From assembly GCA_013420905.1 (NCBI GenBank), contig JAAXNY010000016.1, positions 248,001 to 312,000 of the forward strand: a stretch of DNA of 64,000 nucleotides, given 5' to 3'. This document shows positions 1 through 8,780 of this stretch, in pieces (the stretch's first letter is position 1; the number at the start of each line of letters is the position of its first letter). The DNA comes from Collybia mongolica. Lineage: Eukaryota; Basidiomycota; Agaricomycetes; Agaricales; Clitocybaceae. A program made the translations under genes and the position numbers. The notes below the pieces were generated by a model. It searched no databases, was not told the DNA's origin, and was given only the letters and a program-made list of their open reading frames with translations.

Positions 1-1027
1 GGCGTATATAGTCCTCGAGGGCGTTGCGTACGGGGCAAGCCACCTGTTATTGTTGGCATCATGATGGACCATCCTTTAGTGCACTTCACAGCTCGTATCT
101 TGGGGCATCCATTGGATATCCATTACGAAACTCGATTCAGACTACTCTTTTGTCTGCTGTGCTATATTTTTTGCCCCCTGCTCACTCGCTTGAGACTTGT
201 TGCAATCCCATGGCCCACGGATACCTTGCGTGTTGGAGGCTAGTTGCATCGTTTTTCTGGGGGCGGTCCGATACACCCCTTTGTGAGGTCAGTGATATAT
301 AATCGCTCTGTGTTGAACCTACATTATGAGCCTGCTAAAAGGCATACTTGGACAGGGAATACTGTTATTGAGGCGAAACTACGCACAATTCCTAGTCCTG
401 GCTCATGCAGGTTAGTCAGTATACTCTTGATCTATACGAATATATCCCAGAGTTGAGTACGAGATAAATATATTTTGATTATCCGAGAGCATAGAAAGAT
501 GTTTCTTGGCAGGCCTTGAATGCCCGAGGAGTAGTTGGCAGTCGTCATTCAAGATACCTTGCATATCATTGTTGGATAGTGTTTCTGGCCACTACACTTC
601 AAGAAAGATATTGGTTGCAAAAAAGGGGGGCAGGCGACATCACCACGGTAAAGATATTGCCACCCACCATCTGCAAGGAAGGAGTCGAACTGTTGTGGGT
701 TATGCTACCAGTATTTCGGATTGAGTCTGGCCACCAGAGAATGCCTGTATAATAAGACTCGATGGGTTGACAGACCTCCTGAGCCACAACTTAAGACTGC
801 CTTGGGTTAGATGAATCCTAGAGTATAAAGGTCGAGAACGAGAGCAACGTAGGCTCAAAACAATGTGTGTATTTATCGTTTATGACCAGCCGCTCAAGAA
901 CGAAGTTTTCGGGTGAAGACAGATCCTTATTCACGATGATGACAAGAAGATTCACAATCGACCAGGGTTGACGGAAAGTTTTTCGGAGGAGGTCCCGGAG
1001 CTCGAGGATGTCGCATCTCGGACAGAA
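1..1027. other. gene-poor stretch left of repeat R1
   Basis: I see no supportable gene here. All open frames are short and none has a recognisable domain. Around 395-420 a phrase (ctggctcatgcaggt) also occurs near 39347 in the spacer between R repeats, so part of this stretch may be an eroded fragment of that repeat system. Confidence 0.4.
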
Positions 1028-1673
1028 TCACGTGACTTCGGTTACTTATACGCGACGCGACCTCTTGTCCGCCACAATCGCTTCTTGCACCTCACTCTCT
1101 ACCATCTGCCCACCTTTCGTCTTTAAAGCCTTCATACTATCGTTACATATGCATGCACCGTGGTCTACACAGTCAGTCATCTCGCCAGTCGCTACTCTCA
1201 TGTACTAAGTCGTCTTCAGTTCACGCTGTCGCCCAACCAATCTCGCCACGCCCGCCGCGCCACACAACCTTTTACTGGTGCCCGCCCTACACCAAGAGTG
1301 CTCTTGAGCATCACTACCCCATTGCAAGCACTCTAGTCTTGGAGGCTAGTACGTTCCCATTTTAGACCTTGATGAGCACAATCCCAGAAGGTGTGGTGGG
1401 CACCAATGCTGTCCGTTGCATCTGAGGATCGCCTGCAAAGGCGTGAGGGGGAGCAGCAGTGTGATTACTCACTCCCCAGGGTGTGCTACCCTCTGCATTC
1501 GGGGATTCCTCAAAGTGTCAGTTGCATTTCATCGTGTGGCTGACAGCCCATGGGTTGGGATTCCTGTCTGTATGGTATCACAGAGCTCGATCGGTTCTTA
1601 TATGGGCTTTCGTGCTCTGTCTTAGGCTTTAGTAGCCCATGGGGGAAGCTCGGCGGTTGTATTCCCTAGGTAA
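1028..1673 (+). repeat. dispersed repeat R, copy R1
   Basis: Begins with TCACGTG and ends at a conserved GGTAA. The same unit occurs at 21474-22298 (minus), 29721-30373 (minus), 31471-32123 (minus), 38041-38695 (plus) and 39979-40635 (plus), with a relic near 43520-43760. The best conserved core is about 200 bp around 1405-1590 and covers the words gcatctgaggatcgcctgca and cccatgggttgggattcctg. Similarity to R2 alone continues to about 1812, so R1 and R2 form one subfamily and R3-R6 another. Conserved short open frames across copies reflect recent copying; no known domain is visible. The class of element is unknown. Confidence 0.75.
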
Positions 1674-1835
1674 TGCCTTACAGTTTGTCGTGATGCTTGA
1701 CCATTAACAATTCCGTATACCTTTTCGCGTCACATAGTTTGCCTCGGCATCTTCGGTTGGCCCACGTTTCCGCGACGTGCTCGAGGGGGTGGACAAGGCG
1801 ATTCTGTTAATTGCTTCCTGGAGTTGGGTAAGCTC

Positions 1836-3085
1836 CTTCAAGATTTTTTCGGCTTCGTACGCCACCTAACGAATTCTTTTGGCCCTAGCGCATTCATTCC
1901 TGCTGCTGTCAATTTATACTACCTCGTGTTATTAGCCGCAAGGAAACTCAAGCCTGTGAGATATCACCCCAGCATCGCAGAACTGTAACATTTATCATAT
2001 CAAATCGTACCCTTGCTCCCTAACGTTTGGAATCCCTAGGTCACCGCCGCTCCCTTGTCTCATTTCCCAGGGTGGACCTACCGCATTCCAAGCTCCAGTT
2101 ATCCAGGTATGTCAATTGCCATTTCTCAGTCCTACAAACTCTCTTAACGTATTTCTATTCCAATCCGGTTAGTGGTTGTGCCCCTAGAAACGATACCATG
2201 ACAAGTCCTCTCCCGATATATCAGTCTTACATAAAGTCAGGTTTCGCGACTGAAAGTTCTATTTGATCATTGAAGGGCTAGATTGTATCATGTCGTTGAG
2301 CGCTCGAACTTGAATGTGTAGAGTTTGGGTTGTCATTCCTATTTCCAAACTTAATATTGATCAGTAAAACATGAATATGGAAATGCAGCAAAAATCTGAG
2401 GAATAAATGTAAATGATGTACGGACTAATGCGAAACACTTGACGTAGTCTGGAATAAACCCTCTCGAAGGTGAGTTATAAAAAAAGTTAGGCAGCTGGCC
2501 TAAAAAGGTCTGCGATGACGTTGCAACGAGTGTCATTTGTAAATCTAGTATTGAGTGTAATCCACGAGAATCGACGGTCACTGGCAAGTTCTATCATTTT
2601 TATCCTCTCTGTCCTCGTACGCCTAGGATTTCCATGTGTAGAGAATTGACAAAAGGGCTCTGCATACTAGGGATGCATGACATGCCATAAATTATCCACG
2701 CAACACAGAGGCTACTCACCCACCATTTCCATGGCGGTACTTATCACGTCATGTCGACCAGCACACGTTAACAAACGTCAATGATGCATGATTCACGAAG
2801 ACGGTGAATATACGTTGCGGAGAAAGTTCATCATGGTGGTATTTTGCATGGGCTAAAGTATTGCTATCAGACGTATTCGTATAATACATATATTCTGCTT
2901 TCGTTGTGAATATACAGTGTCTAGAGCTCGAGCTCGTCATAGTGGTATTGCATGGGTTAAAAGTAGAGTATTCATTATATTACAAAACATATTGGTACAA
3001 TATGTAAAGTCTGCTTTCGTCCCGACACCCAAGAGTCTAATATAACTGGTTGCTGGTAATTCAAGTTGTTAGAGGTGGTGATCAA
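1836..3085. other. intergenic region with an imperfect tandem duplication
   Basis: No gene supported. Near 2830-2905 and 2940-3022 there is an imperfect duplication: both halves contain a gtggtatt...gcatggg block and end in tctgctttcgt. The right end probably includes the 3' untranslated region of the minus-strand gene at 3086-3958. Confidence 0.4.
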
Positions 3086-3958
3086 TCAATAGGCACCAGG
3101 CATTCCACCAGCCCCGCCTGTTGCACCACCAGCTCCGGAATTAAAGCCTGCACCGGGGTGTTTGTTATCGGGATGCGCGCCTGTAGCTGCAACAGTCAAT
3201 GTCACTGCACTGTCAATTGGCCGAAGTACCACATACCATGACCCACGGCGCGTTCCCTCCGCATGAGAGCTTCACGTTCAAGACGTTCAGCTTCTGCGAG
3301 CTCGGAGCCTTGCAATTTAATAGCATTCGCCTCCCTAAACGATCCGCTGTGAGCAACGCGATACGAAGAAAATGGAAGTAAAAAAAATCTCACTGTTCTT
3401 TTTGCAGACCCTTCGCTTTCAGAGCGTTACTGCCAACCACGGAGCCAACTGTGCGCTCCACTTTTCCAGTGAGAGATTGGCCAGAACCTCCGCGAGTCTG
3501 GTTTGGGTCGTTTAATGTGCCCGCGGGTGGTACTTCACCGGGGTGACCGGGGTGGTTACCCATAGTGGGTTGGCCGGCTCCACCGAACCCGTCATTGGCA
3601 TATTGCGCTTGCGTCTGTGCCTTTGTGAGTTGGGGTTATATTTTAGTAATACTGATTGCATACATGATTGCCGGGAGCATGACGTCCTTGGCCTTGACCG
3701 AGGATACCCGTTCCAGTAACTGCTTCCTGTTGGTGAGAGTGGCCCCCAAATCCCCCGGGCCCTGTGTTATGAGGCTCGTTGGTGGGCGCGCCTGCCCCCG
3801 CACCTGTCAGGTTGTGATGCCCGACGCCGGCATCCGTTGGATGGGTACCGTGAGCGTGCGTGGAGGTCGTGTTTTTCTGAATAGACCCAACAAAGGTGAG
3901 TCAGAGTGAAGGAGAGATAAGACGAAGGACTTGCATTCTTGTGACCGAAAAGAGGCAT
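3086..3958 (-). CDS. glycine/histidine-rich small protein with a CsbD-like helical segment, five exons
   Basis: Exons on the minus strand: 3931-3958, 3664-3876, 3394-3620, 3237-3334 and 3086-3186. The ATG is at 3958 and the TGA at 3086-3088. The product starts MPLFGHKNA and continues with a His/Gly/Thr-rich stretch. A segment around GKVERTVGSVVGSNALKAKG resembles the GK-x-E-x-x-VG-x-x-x-G-x-x-x-L-x-A-x-G pattern of CsbD-like stress proteins. A charged helix (LQGSELAEAERLEREALMRR) follows, then a Gly/Ala tail. Exons 2-5 join in frame (639 nt). Exon 1 to exon 2 is off by one nucleotide in the obvious GT-AG model, so either the first intron is unusual or there is an indel. The family assignment is by resemblance only. 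A TATA-like box lies about 80 bp upstream. Confidence 0.65.
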
Positions 3959-4039
3959 AGTGTGTGGTATTTTGTGGTAAGAGTGGTATGTGAGTAAGTA
4001 TAAGCTTGAGTGATATTGGTCTAAGCTATAAGGGTCAGT

Positions 4040-4049
4040 CATTTTATAG
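4040..4049 (-). promoter_or_regulatory. TATA-like box for the gene at 3086-3958
   Basis: On the minus strand this reads CTATAAAATG and lies 82 bp upstream of the chosen ATG at 3958, a plausible core promoter distance. Called from consensus only. Confidence 0.4.
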
Positions 4050-4199
4050 TTAGTGGTATCGGTTATGTTATGTGACGACACTCTTCGGTCATTGGCGTCT
4101 TGACTCTGGAGCTGTGGCGCGGGGGAGCGGAATTCGGAGTGGTGAGGAGTCGGCTCGGCATCGCAGTTCGGATGTTACCACCGTGGCGCGTTTGGCCTT

Positions 4200-4392
4200 A
4201 GGGCCGGCTTTCTCGCCCGTCTCTATCAGAAGCCAGTTCCACTCCATCAACGGTTTCCAGTCGCGCACCACCACTCCCAGTTGCAGCATGTATCCCAAAG
4301 CGAACATGGAACCATTTACTGGGACAGTAACCATCATATTCTGAAAATTAGCAGAAAGGTCGTGCCGCAAACCCAATGGGACATAGAAGGTT
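4200..4392 (+). pseudogene. decayed 3' end of a GH12 endoglucanase gene
   Basis: The stretch gaaccatttactgggacag (4309-4327) followed by attagcagaaaggtcgt matches the last exon of the complete GH12 gene at about 26705-26771, where it encodes the GTEPFTG motif and downstream residues. Here the reading frame is broken and no upstream exons are found. It sits tail-to-tail against DUF6535 copy A, exactly as the complete GH12 gene sits against DUF6535 copy B, so it marks one end of a segmental duplication. Confidence 0.7.
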
Positions 4393-4722
4393 CTAGAAGA
4401 CCGAATTGGGTCCTCCTATCGACGCCAACGTTTCATCGATATGCCGGGCCAGTAGTTCTGCTGTCGCGAATTCTGGTAGTTTCTTAATCTGATCTAACTC
4501 AGACTCCGCTCTGAGTGACCAGTATGTACCGGAAATCCCTCTTGAGCATCTCATCACGCGATGGTGTTTATCCTCGGGTGGTAGTTCCGAGTCCATTGAC
4601 CGCTGAAACCACTGTCCAATGTGATCCCGCAAAACATATGCTGGTCGACTCAACCCGGGGCCAGGTCCCTGATAATGACGAAGCACATTGTTGAAGATTC
4701 TCCAGAACGTGGATATGTCCAT
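4393..4722 (-). CDS. C-terminal ORF of DUF6535 gene copy A
   Basis: A 109-codon frame starting MDISTFWRIFNNVLRHY, nearly identical to the frame at 26915-27304 behind copy B. In the same frame an open stretch continues upstream (SASIISLFAHDRITN), so it is probably the last exon of the DUF6535 gene rather than a separate gene. How it joins the main exon ending at 4855 is unresolved: the main frame ends in a stop at the same place in both copies. The last residues differ from copy B, which runs about 20 residues longer. Confidence 0.55.
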   Translation of the reverse strand: MDISTFWRIFNNVLRHYQGPGPGLSRPAYVLRDHIGQWFQRSMDSELPPEDKHHRVMRCSRGISGTYWSLRAESELDQIKKLPEFATAELLARHIDETLASIGGPNSVF

Positions 4723-4854
4723 ATTGGTGATGCGATCATGGGCGAAGAGGGATATTATAGATGCTGACAGTTGCGTAAATAGTTTTACGAGAGACGCATC
4801 AACCTCATATCATCGGCCCACCTTCTGAGAGAGGCGCTCGAGCCAAAACAACAT

Positions 4855-6018
4855 TTAAAACCTCAAGTATGATCGAAGACGAGTTTTCCCCCCCATTAGC
4901 ACGTCATCGTTAAGAATGCGGGAGCAAAGCTCTACGCATCGCAAGGACAGGCTCGTATCAGCACGATGGCGGATAACCAGATAGCTTGTGAGTATCAGGT
5001 CTCGTATGACCTTCGTTTCTTCGTCGTGAACATCTGGTCGTTGGAAATATTGGAATGTAGGCAGTATCAAACCGACAAGAGGAACGATTGGGCTCCATGC
5101 CTCCTCGATCATACGTGAGACCGAACCAGCTGCAATGTCCAAGTCCAAAGTTTCTAAACAATGATAGATACTATAGACCGCATCCAAGTTTTGTGTAAAA
5201 GTTCTATCAAACCAGCTAATTCCACGCTCGACATATCGCCCACGAGCTTGCCAGCGCATATCGTACTTCACCCAATTCGGGTCTGGAAGCCACAGAGCCA
5301 GTTGGAGGTAATCGACTGCAGTCCCACCAAAAAGCTTCATCCTGATGTGGCCATAGAGCCCAACCATCCACGTTCCCAGGAGGTAAAAGGCCCATGACTG
5401 GGGAAATTTGAATGCACATTGACTATTCGGCTCATGAGGGGATCGCAAGCTAGAGAAATGAAAGAGATATTGGAGAAAAGGCAGGGCGGTGGTAGTAACG
5501 ACTACGGTCAACGCCATGCCAACCACGGCTGTCACAACGGAAGCCACGATAGGATTAAGATGCCAAAGAAGGTCTAGGAGGCCGCCAAAGAACAGCACGA
5601 GAGCCGCTTGGAGAAGTAAGGGCAATGTAGACAAGATTTTTGGGGTGTGCCACTTTAGAAGGCCCTCGTATCGCATCTGCCGCACGGGAAATGCATCTTT
5701 GGGGGAAAGATTTTCATATCGTTGGTATTCACGGAGCCATTGCTTGCACAGAATGCCAATGAGAACGGCTGTCAGGCCAAGTGTGAAACTGGTGAACCAG
5801 AATAAGTTGATACGAATGGCTGATGTCGAGACGGTGAAAGGAGTAGATCCTTCTGGCATAGGCGCAGGTTGAATCCCAGAAGCGTCCTTAGGGCCCAGGT
5901 TGCTAAGTTGGATCGATATCTGGGCGAGAATGCGACTTGATATTTCATCAGGGTCTTCTTGTAGCCAGCGGTAAGATTCTACCGTAAAAGCTGTCACGGC
6001 TGCTGAAAAGAGACCTGC
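4855..6018 (-). CDS. DUF6535 membrane protein, copy A, main exon (gene split by the KDZ element)
   Basis: Main exon (387 codons plus stop) of a DUF6535 family protein; the function of this family is unknown. It starts at the splice acceptor with AGLFSAAVTAFTVESYRW, the typical family core, then shows hydrophobic segments around FWFTSFTLGLTAVLIGILCK and a long double segment near LLLQAALVLFFGGLLDLLW, consistent with an integral membrane protein. The first exon (60 codons) lies at 20333-20512, displaced 14.2 kb by the transposon. Both splice sites and both reading frames are intact, so the gene is interrupted only inside its intron. The closest relative is copy B at 27450-28858 in this window. 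Whether the giant intron can still be spliced is unknown. Confidence 0.85.
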   Translation of the reverse strand, partial: AGLFSAAVTAFTVESYRWLQEDPDEISSRILAQISIQLSNLGPKDASGIQPAPMPEGSTPFTVSTSAIRINLFWFTSFTLGLTAVLIGILCKQWLREYQRYENLSPKDAFPVRQMRYEGLLKWHTPKILSTLPLLLQAALVLFFGGLLDLLWHLNPIVASVVTAVVGMALTVVVTTTALPFLQYLFHFSSLRSPHEPNSQCAFKFPQSWAFYLLGTWMVGLYGHIRMKLFGGTAVDYLQLALWLPDPNWVKYDMRWQARGRYVERGISWFDRTFTQNLDAVYSIYHCLETLDLDIAAGSVSRMIEEAWSPIVPLVGLILPTFQYFQRPDVHDEETKVIRDLILTSYLVIRHRADTSLSLRCVELCSRILNDDVLMGGKTRLRSYLRF

Positions 6019-6073
6019 CTGTTGGGATGGCTTAACGTTTGTAACAAGACAGGTATGTTGAACGGGATGAGAG
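6019..6073 (-). other. acceptor-side remnant of the interrupted DUF6535 intron
   Basis: 55 nt between the KDZ left end and the splice acceptor (minus strand CCCAACAG at 6019). With the 4 nt left on the donor side (20329-20332), and counting one copy of the target duplication, the ancestral intron was 59 nt. That is exactly the length of the homologous intron in copy B (28620-28678). Confidence 0.85.
6066..6073. repeat. target site duplication, left copy
   Basis: GATGAGAG, repeated exactly at 20321-20328. The bases just outside differ on both sides, so the direct repeat is exactly 8 bp, the length known for Zisupton/KDZ elements. Confidence 0.85.
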
Positions 6074-6355
6074 CACATATGTAAGCTACAATGTAACGTA
6101 CCATACGGTCCAGCGGGCATATACAATGTAGTGTATGGTACGGTCCGCGGACGCTACATTGTCCGCTACAATAAAAATATGTAACTACATGTAATCGTAC
6201 CATGCGGTTCTAGCGGACCACGCACGGCCCCAACGGATAGATATGTATTTCCGCGTGGCCGTACGGCATTCATATTCGGCATGGACTACATGTAGTCCTC
6301 GGCCATGCGGCAATGATAGTGGGCCACACACGGCCCCATCCGTGTGGCCGTACAC
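6074..6355 (+). repeat. left terminal inverted repeat of the KDZ element
   Basis: Reverse-complement match to about 20037-20320. It contains GTATGGTACGGTCCGCGGAC, the perfect 16-bp palindrome GGACTACATGTAGTCC (at about 6283-6298) and several CGG/CCG triplets, including CCGTACGG. Beyond about 6355 a second, more diverged unit runs to about 6515. Confidence 0.85.
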
Positions 6356-6554
6356 CAAGTTGTACCATACGGTTCCAGCAGACTACGCACGGCCCCAACG
6401 GATAGACATGTTTTCCCGTGCGGCCATCCAGCAATCACGTTCGGCACGGACTACATATAGTCCTGAGCCATATGGCAATAGTGTAGCATCGATGGCCAAC
6501 GGCTAGATTTGTATTCCAATACTGAGAGAGCAGCAACAGTTACATACATATATA

Positions 6555-8694
6555 CTACAAATATTCCCCATCAGATCCAGAACCTGTATAGTCCAGCCAG
6601 GTGTCGGGAACATCTCTAAAAGACTCCGCATTGTATGGACCTGGATGTACAAGTGGTTCATCATCTGAAGATATCATGGCCACTGCATCGATGGCCGACA
6701 TTGCAGCGGCTGAAGCGGAACCACCTTCCCCGTCCGAAGCTGAGCCACTATGACTTCCCTCATCTGATGATATCATGGCCACTGCATCCAGGACCGAAAT
6801 TGCAGTGGCCAAAGTAGAGCTATGATGATTTCCCTCATCCGACGATATCATGGCCACCGCATCCATAGCCGAAATTGGAGTGGCCGAAGCAGCACCACTT
6901 TCCGCATCCGAGATCATAGCCAATGCAGCAAGAGCTGACAATGGATTGGCTGCACCCCCATGACTTCCCTCGTCAGATGAGATCATAGCCACAGCATCCC
7001 GGGCTGAAGCGGAGCCATGATGACTTCCCTCATCCGATGATATCATGGCCACTGCATCCACGGCCGAAGTTGGAGTGGCCGACGCGGCATCACCAACCCA
7101 ATCCGACATTGTGGCTGCTGCAGCTATGGTGGGTACACGGGCTGGGGCTTGCGTGATACGTTGGGGGGGGGGCTGATTCATCATCTGAAGATGCCTGATC
7201 TACTGGCCGGGCTTTAATAAACACACGGTGGTGCGGGGCCGAAGGAGTAGGCAAAATTGTAGGCATGGGAGATGCCAGCGCTGGTGCCAGTGAGGAAGCA
7301 ATCCGATCGGCCGCCGGAATGTCAGTGGAAGAAATGAAAGATATATTTGCTTGGGGGGATAAGGGACCTGCCTGACTATCTGTGGACATATGGGTATCTT
7401 TGTTTAGTGCTAATGGGGTAGGATGGGGTGCGGGGGACGGTGCAGTTGAACCAACGGCCAGCATGGCCGAGCTCGGCATGCCAGGGAGATCCAGACCAGG
7501 AGTGTGAGTAGGGAGTTTTCCCGATGGATACCTGCCACTGTGTCCTGATTTTCCAAACCTTAAAGGCCAAAAAGAAAAGTGAGATGGTATTTGAAGGGGG
7601 GACAGCTCAGGAGGATCCTGGATATCCTTGCTGAGTGGGCTGAAGTGTACATCACTAGGGAAGGTTTCATCGGCATCAGAATAACTGCCACTTTCCGCGC
7701 TATCGGCCAGGCTTGCATCATACCCAGAATGTGGCTGTGCAAAATCACGGTTATCTGAGCGCACAAGCTGGCGGACATCATCCATAGATAGAGTGATACC
7801 AGCGGACCATTTGAGGAGTGGTGCTGACTCTAGCCGCTGTTGTTCTGCACGGGCTTCATCCTCTACAGTGTGGCCGAGGGTGGCTCGCTGCCGCATTGGC
7901 AGCGGATTGTCCCTGAACACAGATTCAGTCTCTTTCAACACGGCAGCTTCAAATAATTCATTAAAGCCAGAAGCGCGCCGGATAGTTTGTCTCATTTGGC
8001 TGTACTGAGAGATTATGTGAGCATCAACCCGACGCTGCAAACCTTGGAGGGCCATTGGGAAATCAAGCCGAGCCGATTGGCCGATTGGCCATGTGTTTGC
8101 TGATACTGGCATATCAACGGCAGATGGTATTGCTGCTTGGGCCACTTCAGAACGATACTTCAAATCGAACCTCAGCGCTTTTCCAATAGTCTTGCTGTTG
8201 ATATAGTGGGAAGGGTTTGCCAGTTTTGCACGGCCGACCCACCAGCTCAGTTGATATTTGGCAACAACTGCAGTAGGATCGTTGTAGGTGGTGCTAGCAT
8301 CAAGTAACAACTTGAATGGCTCTGAGTAGTCAAGCATTTGCTGATCGGATGTGGTGAGTGACCGAGCGGCAGCAAGGGATCTGGTTATGATTGGGATCTG
8401 TATGTTGCGGCCAGTGGCAGTGGCCGATCCGATGCATGCCAAAGCAAAATCCTGAAAATTTGTTGGAATGTACACAAAAACATGCCAAATTAGGGGACAT
8501 ACCAACTCATTAAAGAGGTTAATCTGTAGTGCTTCCTGTGCCCTGCTGGATGCTTGGGCAATGGCAGATAGTGCTGCTCGGAAGCGTGATTCACAATAGA
8601 AGATCACCCTTTGTAGACTATCCAGATCTTCAATTAAAGTATCTGCTCCATTGATAATGAGGGGGTCAAACAGAGTGAGGTAAGCTTTGGGCAT
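6555..8694 (-). CDS. KDZ accessory protein 1 (682 aa) with acidic SIM-like C-terminal repeats
   Basis: Unrecognised protein. Exons 8503-8694, 7225-8451 and 6555-7184 sum to 2049 nt (682 aa). The ATG at 8694 gives MPKAYLTLFDPLIINGAD; upstream starts would be non-ATG. The N-terminal ~330 residues are helical and moderately hydrophobic. The middle is Ser/Pro-rich. The last ~200 residues carry six spaced copies of DAVAMISSDEGSH or a variant. Each has a short hydrophobic core followed by Ser/Asp/Glu, reminiscent of SUMO-interaction motifs (inference). The second intron is only 40 nt (7185-7224). The alternative is a one-base slip in the C9 run just downstream, which would also join the frames. It lies 86 bp behind the transposase on the same strand, so co-expression is likely. 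Confidence 0.7.
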
Positions 8695-8780
8695 CTTAAG
8701 ACAGTTTGTAGGCACAATGATAAGAAAAGGATTTTATTTTATCAATATTGATCAGTATGGTCAGCTGTTACATAAGCCGG

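Noticed and set aside
1416..1625. Conserved ~70-84 codon ORF inside repeat R
   Set aside because: It occurs in all R copies, but the frames end at different points and no domain is recognisable; conservation is explained by recent copying.
5489..5872. 127-codon plus-strand ORF and its twin at 28087-28470
   Set aside because: Antisense to the conserved DUF6535 membrane segments in both copies; conserved only because the coding strand is.
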